This document shows, one piece after another, positions 5,269 through 7,550 of a DNA stretch of 7,550 bases. Position 1 is the stretch's first letter. Each line of letters begins with the position of its first letter. Below the pieces are notes generated by a model. That model was not told where the DNA came from, did not search any database, and was given only the letters and a program-made list of their open reading frames with translations. Origin of the DNA: Gammaproteobacteria bacterium (GTDB lineage: Bacteria > Pseudomonadota > Gammaproteobacteria > Enterobacterales > Psychrobiaceae); the NCBI GenBank assembly GCA_013214885.1, contig JABSRS010000156.1, forward strand, positions 1-7,550, written 5' to 3'. The translations under genes were made by a program, and so were the position numbers.

Positions 5269-6617
5269 TGAAAAAGTTATTTAAAGGCCTAGCTATTGCG
5301 ACTATCGCAATGTCGGCTACTTTTGCTCAAGCTGCAGATACTTCTGCAACGCTAGAACAACTGCTTAAGAAAGTAAAAAGTGAACGTATTTCTGAAGCAC
5401 GTATCGATAAGAAACGTGAAGCTTCTTTCCGTGCTGAACGTGCTGATAAGCAAGCTCTTTTGGTTAAAGCTAAGAGAGAACGTACTGCAGAGAAAGCACG
5501 CGGTAAGCGTCTTTTAGTAGAGCATGCTGAAAACGAACGCCGTATGGCTGAGTTAGAAGAAGACTTACTTTCTGCCCAGGGTGACTTAAAAGAAGCCTTT
5601 GGTGTAGTTCGTGGTGTTGCTGGCGATGCTGCTGGTATTATTGCTGGTTCAGTAATTTCTTCTGAGTTCCCTGGTCGTGCTGAAAAGCTAGCGGCAATTG
5701 GTGCACTTAAAGGACTTCCTGGTTTAGTAGAACTTGAGAACCTTTGGTTTGCATTGCAAACTGAAATGACCGAAGCTGCTAACGTTTCACAATTTAAGGT
5801 TAGTGTTGCTGATATTCAAGGTAACTCTATTGAGCGTACCGTGACACGTATTGGTGCTTTCAACCTGATTGATTCTGAAAAGTACTTAGTACGTCGTGGT
5901 AATGAAGTTGCAGAACTTGCACGTCAGCCAGGTAGCCGTAATGTTGCTACTATCGCGCCTTACCTAGAAGCTACTTCTGGTTACCAAGCACTTTACATTG
6001 ATGTAACTCGAGGCGGATTGCTTAACCTACTTACAGGTCAAGCGACTCTTGAAGAAAAGTATCATCAAGGTGAAATCGTTGGTTACATTATCACTGCGGT
6101 ATTATTATTTGGTCTATTAATAGCTATTGAGCGTGTAATCACTCTTGGTTTATTAAGTGCTAAAATTAAATCACAGCTTAAAACACCAAACAATCCTTCT
6201 GATAATAACCCTCTAGGTCGTATTCTTAAGGTTTACCATAGTGCTAAAGGCGCTGATGTTGAAACTTTAGAATTGAGACTTGATGAAGCTATCCTTAAAG
6301 AAATTCCACGTCTAGAACGCGGTATTTCAATCATTAAGGTTCTTGCTGCTATCGCTCCAATGCTAGGTCTTCTTGGTACAGTAACCGGTATGATCGGTAC
6401 GTTCCAAGCGATTACATTGTTCGGTACTGGTGATCCTAAGATGATGGCTGGTGGTATTTCAACTGCACTTGTTACTACGGTACTAGGTCTTGTTGCTGCA
6501 CTACCTCTAATGTTGGTTCACGCTGTTGTTTCTGGGCGTTCTAAATCACTACTACATGTTCTTGACGAACAGAGTGTTGGTATGATTGCTGAGCACGCCG
6601 AGAAGGAGTCTAAGTAA
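5268..6617 (+). CDS. ttpC: TtpC-like MotA/TolQ/ExbB proton-channel family protein
   Basis: A 449-aa inner-membrane protein. It has a signal peptide (1-22, ending AQA|AD), a long charged helical region rich in Lys, Arg and Glu (about 25-108, probable coiled coil), a further periplasmic domain (about 110-265), then an ExbB/TolQ domain. Membrane segments lie near 270-295, 353-382 and 396-422. The ExbB signature APMLGLLGTVTGM (363-375) and GGISTALVTTVLGLVAALP (395-413) keep the threonines that line the ExbB channel. Typical ExbB is about 175-245 aa, so the N-terminal half is the distinguishing feature. This architecture matches TtpC, which Vibrio TonB2 systems need for iron-siderophore uptake. 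It lies between DUF3450 and exbB with one-base TAATG overlaps on both sides. Arginines are nearly all CGT, a sign of high expression. Confidence 0.88.
   Translation: MKKLFKGLAIATIAMSATFAQAADTSATLEQLLKKVKSERISEARIDKKREASFRAERADKQALLVKAKRERTAEKARGKRLLVEHAENERRMAELEEDLLSAQGDLKEAFGVVRGVAGDAAGIIAGSVISSEFPGRAEKLAAIGALKGLPGLVELENLWFALQTEMTEAANVSQFKVSVADIQGNSIERTVTRIGAFNLIDSEKYLVRRGNEVAELARQPGSRNVATIAPYLEATSGYQALYIDVTRGGLLNLLTGQATLEEKYHQGEIVGYIITAVLLFGLLIAIERVITLGLLSAKIKSQLKTPNNPSDNNPLGRILKVYHSAKGADVETLELRLDEAILKEIPRLERGISIIKVLAAIAPMLGLLGTVTGMIGTFQAITLFGTGDPKMMAGGISTALVTTVLGLVAALPLMLVHAVVSGRSKSLLHVLDEQSVGMIAEHAEKESK
6603..6608 (+). promoter_or_regulatory. Ribosome binding site of exbB inside ttpC
   Basis: AAGGAG, a near-ideal Shine-Dalgarno sequence, ends 8 bases before the ATG at 6617, which overlaps the ttpC stop by one base. 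It fixes the exbB start. Confidence 0.7.
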
Positions 6618-7144
6618 TGACTTATTACCTGATGGGCCTTTGGGAATCTATCAGGGACTTCATGGCCACTGGTGGCGATGTATTACTGCTTGTTGCAGGT
6701 ACATTGTTTCTTATGTGGGGCTTAATGCTAGAGCGGGCAATCTACTTACGAGTAGAATTCCCAAAAGAGCGTAAGCGTATCATTGATGCTTGGAATGCTC
6801 GAGAAGATACAACTTCTTGGTATGCCCAGCGGATCCGTGAGGCCTGGATTTCCCAAGCCAACGAAAAACTAACGCAGCGGATGATTATCATCAAAACACT
6901 AGTAGCAATCTGTCCAATGATCGGATTGCTAGGTACCGTAACTGGTATGATTGCAGTGTTTGAAGTGATGGCGACATCCGGTACTTCTAACGCCAGATTA
7001 ATGGCAGGTGGTATCTCGATGGCAACTATGCCAACGATGGCCGGAATGGTCGCCGCACTGTCAGGTGTTTTCTTTAGTTCGCGATTAGCGGGGCAAATTA
7101 AAGTAGCCAAAGAACACCTGGTAGACAGTTTGCCACATCATTAG
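6617..7144 (+). CDS. exbB: ExbB2, short proton-channel subunit of the TonB2 system
   Basis: A 175-aa inner-membrane protein with three membrane segments (about 20-43, 93-116, 131-156) and a cytoplasmic loop between the first two. The signature ICPMIGLLGTVTGMI (98-112) and GGISMATMPTMAGMVAAL (131-148) place it in the ExbB/TolQ/MotA family. It forms the pentameric channel that, with ExbD, turns proton flow into motion of TonB. The channel threonines are kept (T107, T140), but the usual proline after AAL is serine (ALSG), and the last segment is rich in methionine. It is shorter than E. coli ExbB (244 aa), as is usual for ExbB2. A strong AAGGAG sits 8 bases before the start. The gene overlaps ttpC by one base and ends 14 bases before exbD. 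Confidence 0.92.
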   Translation: MTYYLMGLWESIRDFMATGGDVLLLVAGTLFLMWGLMLERAIYLRVEFPKERKRIIDAWNAREDTTSWYAQRIREAWISQANEKLTQRMIIIKTLVAICPMIGLLGTVTGMIAVFEVMATSGTSNARLMAGGISMATMPTMAGMVAALSGVFFSSRLAGQIKVAKEHLVDSLPHH

Positions 7145-7158
7145 AGAGAGAATAATTT

Positions 7159-7550
7159 ATGGCACGTAAACGTATTCATGAGGACGACGAAGCTGAAATC
7201 GATATGACTCCAATGCTAGACATTGTATTCATCATGTTGATCTTCTTCATCGTAACAACCTCATTCGTTAAAGAGTCTGGTTTTGATGTACACAAACCTA
7301 AAGCTCAACAAGCGAGTAAGAAGAAATCTGCCAATATCTTTATTGCTATCGACAGTGCTGGCCGCATTCACATGGAAAAACGCGTTGTTGATATTAAACG
7401 CGTCCGTGCGAATATTGAGCGTATGCTCGCGGAAACACCAGAAGCAGCAGTAATGATCCAAGCTGATATCGATACTAAACACGGTATCGTTGTAAAAGTC
7501 ATGGATCAGGTGAAAGCCGCTGGTATTGATAAGTTAATGGTCGCAGCAGA
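7159..7550 (+). CDS. exbD: ExbD2, N-terminal part (runs off right edge)
   Basis: The ATG at 7159 opens a frame with no stop to the window edge, giving 130 full codons, so nearly the whole protein is present (family length about 134-141 aa). It starts MARKRIHEDDEAEIDMTPML, a charged cytoplasmic tail, followed by one membrane helix (about 19-36) that carries aspartate D21 in MTPMLDIVF. This residue corresponds to Asp25 of E. coli ExbD, essential for proton movement. The rest (about 40-130) is the periplasmic domain, including IFIAIDSAGRIHME and a final AAGIDKLMVAA typical of ExbD. An AGAGAG stretch (7145-7150) 8 bases before the ATG is a modest ribosome binding site. The next genes expected outside the window are tonB2 and a TPR-repeat protein. 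Confidence 0.92.
   Translation, partial: MARKRIHEDDEAEIDMTPMLDIVFIMLIFFIVTTSFVKESGFDVHKPKAQQASKKKSANIFIAIDSAGRIHMEKRVVDIKRVRANIERMLAETPEAAVMIQADIDTKHGIVVKVMDQVKAAGIDKLMVAA

Noticed and set aside
6742..7110. 122-codon open frame on the minus strand inside exbB
   Set aside because: Antisense shadow of a well-recognised ExbB gene; no ribosome binding site and no recognisable protein.

Overview
The window is AT-rich chromosomal DNA from a gammaproteobacterium. Protein resemblances and gene order suggest a marine Alteromonadales-type organism (Shewanella/Colwellia-like). That placement is an inference from recognised families, not a search result. There are no insertion sequences, CRISPR arrays, rRNA or tRNA genes.

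Left half, minus strand (1-3597), transcribed right to left: dinG (DNA helicase), a YfcA-like TSUP membrane transporter, priC (replication restart) and the start of ybaM, which runs off the left edge. The genes are tightly packed, with gaps of a few bases or a 4-base ATGA overlap, so they read as one operon. It pairs two genes for stalled or R-loop-blocked replication with a transporter that has no obvious link to them. DinG shows only three of the four cysteines that bind the iron-sulfur cluster in the E. coli protein.

Middle (3598-4485): about 890 bases without a gene, between divergent operons. It holds a 28-bp near-perfect palindrome with a weaker related copy, a perfect 16-bp palindrome with a distant half-site, a repeated 11-mer, hairpins, and candidate promoters for both sides. 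It looks like a rich regulatory region with unidentified regulators. I saw no convincing Fur or LexA box.

Right half, plus strand (4486-7550): a DUF3450 periplasmic protein, TtpC (a large ExbB/TolQ-family protein with a periplasmic coiled coil), a short ExbB and the start of ExbD, which runs off the right edge. This is the first part of a TonB2-type energy-transduction operon; tonB and a TPR gene would be expected just beyond the window. The first three genes are joined by TAATG one-base stop/start overlaps. By analogy with Vibrio TonB2/TtpC systems, ExbB-ExbD would use the proton gradient to drive TonB and outer-membrane uptake of iron complexes, with TtpC and perhaps DUF3450 adapting the complex in the periplasm. 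The role of DUF3450 is unknown and is the least understood part of the window.
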